Source: Candidatus Merdivivens pullicola (lineage in GTDB: Bacteria > Bacteroidota > Bacteroidia > Bacteroidales > UBA932). Taken from it: DNA of 33,439 nucleotides. A program made the translations under genes and the position numbers. The notes beneath the pieces were generated by a model. It was not told where the DNA came from. It ran no database searches and saw nothing but the letters and a program-made list of their open reading frames with translations. Where the stretch lies: positions 1-33,439 of the forward strand of contig JADIMA010000002.1 of assembly GCA_017694945.1 (NCBI GenBank), given 5' to 3'. The number at the start of each line of letters is the position of its first letter. The first letter of the stretch is position 1. This document shows positions 32,363-33,439 of the stretch, in pieces.

Positions 32363-32545
32363 TTAGGCAGTGTGCTTTTCGATTATTTGGCGTCCGCGAT
32401 AATAACCGCACTCAGGGCATACTCTGTGATACAAAACCGTAGCACCACAATTAGAGCAGGTCGCAAGTGTCGGAGCTACTGCCTTATAATGCGTTCTCCT
32501 CTTGTCTCTCCTCTGTTTGGAGATTCTGTGTTTTGGATGTGCCAT
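32363..32545 (-). CDS. rpmF: Large-subunit ribosomal protein bL32
   Basis: This 60-residue protein starts MAHPKHRISKQRRDKRRTH, typical of bL32. The zinc-binding pairs CSNCG and CPECG are intact, so this is the zinc-containing form. It follows the YceD homologue by 22 bases, the order conserved in most bacteria. Confidence 0.97.
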   Translation of the reverse strand: MAHPKHRISKQRRDKRRTHYKAVAPTLATCSNCGATVLYHRVCPECGYYRGRQIIEKHTA

Positions 32546-32567
32546 CTTCTAACAATATTTTTAAAGT

Positions 32568-33092
32568 TTATATTTCATTTTCATCGCCGTAAAGCCCCTT
32601 CAAAACCGCAAACGGACTTTCGGCCTTGCTTTCCGGTTCCCTGCTTTCCTCAAGGATACGTACCATTTCCGCATCACATCCGCCCTCGTCATGCACCCTT
32701 CTCAAAGGAAGGCACAACATAGAGTAGTCATATACGTACTGCTTCATGTCAAGGTTACCTTCGTTTTCAGGAAGAATCATCACATCCTCCTCCTCCCTCG
32801 CCTGGGACTCGTCCGCCGAAAACTTGACAGTGAACTTTCTGTCAAAATCAATCGGAAAAGCGACACGTTCCAGACACCGGTCGCAGGGCACGCCAAGTTC
32901 GCCATGAACACTGCATGTCACCGCGAGAGACGATGTCCCCGACTTTACGATGTCTATGCTGACATCCGCCGAAGCATCCAATACCGCATCCTCGTCAAAT
33001 TCCGCAAAGAACTCCTTTCCCAACTTTTTCCCGAAATGATGTTTTCCGGGAGCCAATCCATTCAAAGGGATGACCAAATCTTCAATGTTCAT
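32568..33092 (-). CDS. yceD: YceD-like protein (DUF177), 23S rRNA accumulation factor family
   Basis: This is a 174-residue acidic protein of the DUF177 family, members of which affect 23S rRNA accumulation and sit beside rpmF. The conserved core HGELGVPCDRCLERVAFPID contains the CxxC pair (about residues 65-84). A second conserved stretch near the C-terminus is MLCLPLRRVHDEGGCD. The neighbourhood supports the call; the molecular mechanism is not known from the sequence. Confidence 0.88.
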   Translation of the reverse strand: MNIEDLVIPLNGLAPGKHHFGKKLGKEFFAEFDEDAVLDASADVSIDIVKSGTSSLAVTCSVHGELGVPCDRCLERVAFPIDFDRKFTVKFSADESQAREEEDVMILPENEGNLDMKQYVYDYSMLCLPLRRVHDEGGCDAEMVRILEESREPESKAESPFAVLKGLYGDENEI

Positions 33093-33115
33093 ACCTGTAA
33101 AATAAATTGAGCCTG

Positions 33116-33123
33116 CAAAGTTA
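33116..33123 (-). promoter_or_regulatory. Putative promoter -7 box for yceD-rpmF-tRNA-Arg
   Basis: TAACTTTG on the minus strand matches TAnnTTTG, 23 bases before the yceD ATG. A TTTTC about 22 bases further upstream is a weak -33. Confidence 0.55.
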
Positions 33124-33183
33124 AAAATAATTTCAATTATAAAAAGAAAATTCGGAAAAAATTAACAATCCGAGCATGAAATT

Positions 33184-33439
33184 TTATTCAACTCCCGAAT
33201 TGGCCTTCCGTTTTCTTTCTGTATCTGAAAGAATTATCTTCCTTATTCGCATAAAATGCGGAGTAACCTCCACCAGCTCGTCTCCCTGTATGTATTCAAG
33301 GCATTCTTCCAGACTGAAAACTATCGGAGGCGGCAGCATCACCTTGTCATCACTGCCCGAAGCACGCATGTTCGTGAGTTTCTTCGTCTTGCATACGTTG
33401 ACATTCAAGTCGTTTTCCCTCGTATGCTCTCCGACGACC
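33184..33439 (-). CDS. typA: Ribosome-associated GTPase TypA/BipA, C-terminal end (5' part outside window)
   Basis: The frame is open to the window edge and reads GEHTRENDLNVNVCKTKKL then TNMRASGSDDK, the highly conserved C-terminal RNA-binding part of TypA/BipA. It ends DTERKRKANSGVE with TAA at 33184. TypA is a translational GTPase needed for ribosome assembly under stress and cold. LEYIQGDELVEVTPHFMRIRKI is the usual tail. The GTPase domain lies beyond the window. A TTG near 33408 is an internal codon, not a start. Confidence 0.95.
   Translation of the reverse strand, partial: VVGEHTRENDLNVNVCKTKKLTNMRASGSDDKVMLPPPIVFSLEECLEYIQGDELVEVTPHFMRIRKIILSDTERKRKANSGVE

Overview
The window looks like a chromosomal segment of a Bacteroidales (Bacteroidota) bacterium. 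The evidence is as follows. Several genes have a Bacteroidetes-type promoter (TTTG, about 19-22 bases, TAnnTTTG) upstream, and Shine-Dalgarno sequences are generally absent. BioB and BioA are fused in one protein. The tmRNA tag reads GNNSYALAA, there is a 30-residue AURKAIP1/COX24-type basic protein, and the recombinase is a Bacteroidetes-type tyrosine recombinase. I cannot name a genus from sequence alone.

Layout. 1-353 is the 3' end of clpC. 355-5826 is a tightly packed biotin operon: bioB-bioA fusion, bioF, bioG, bioC, bioD. It supplies a full route from malonyl-ACP methylation (BioC) through ester release (BioG) to KAPA, DAPA, dethiobiotin and biotin. A convergent guanine deaminase overlaps the end of bioD. 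6363-14900 is the accessory region. 15050-28535 is housekeeping: gpsA; a leftward mazG-tcdA-acetyltransferase-prfA cluster; a CoA-transferase-coaD-thioredoxin-lipoprotein cluster; ung-lon; and HU, the AURKAIP1 mini-protein and RNase G. The remainder holds tmRNA, lnt, a LysE-family transporter between two inverted-repeat elements, ridA, tRNA-Arg(CCU), rpmF, yceD and the C-terminus of typA.

The most interesting part is 6363-14900, which reads as an invertible antigen-switching locus. A tyrosine recombinase is followed by a ~1,170-codon open frame that has no start codon and no signal peptide. Facing it is a full-length homologous surface lipoprotein (1,137 aa) with a signal peptide and a strong promoter. 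The two share a 16-bp perfect inverted repeat (7622-7637 and 14592-14607). In the intact gene this repeat lies exactly at the lipobox cysteine. In the silent copy it lies exactly where homology begins, two codons after an in-frame stop. Inverting the ~7.0 kb between the repeats would join the outside promoter and signal peptide in frame to the silent cassette, and would silence the other one. Each cassette carries its own terminator in the short gap between them. An 11-C tract sits about 20 bp upstream of the fixed promoter. A second, 27-bp perfect inverted repeat near the 3' ends could allow tail exchange. The inversion itself is an inference; reads spanning the junctions would decide it.
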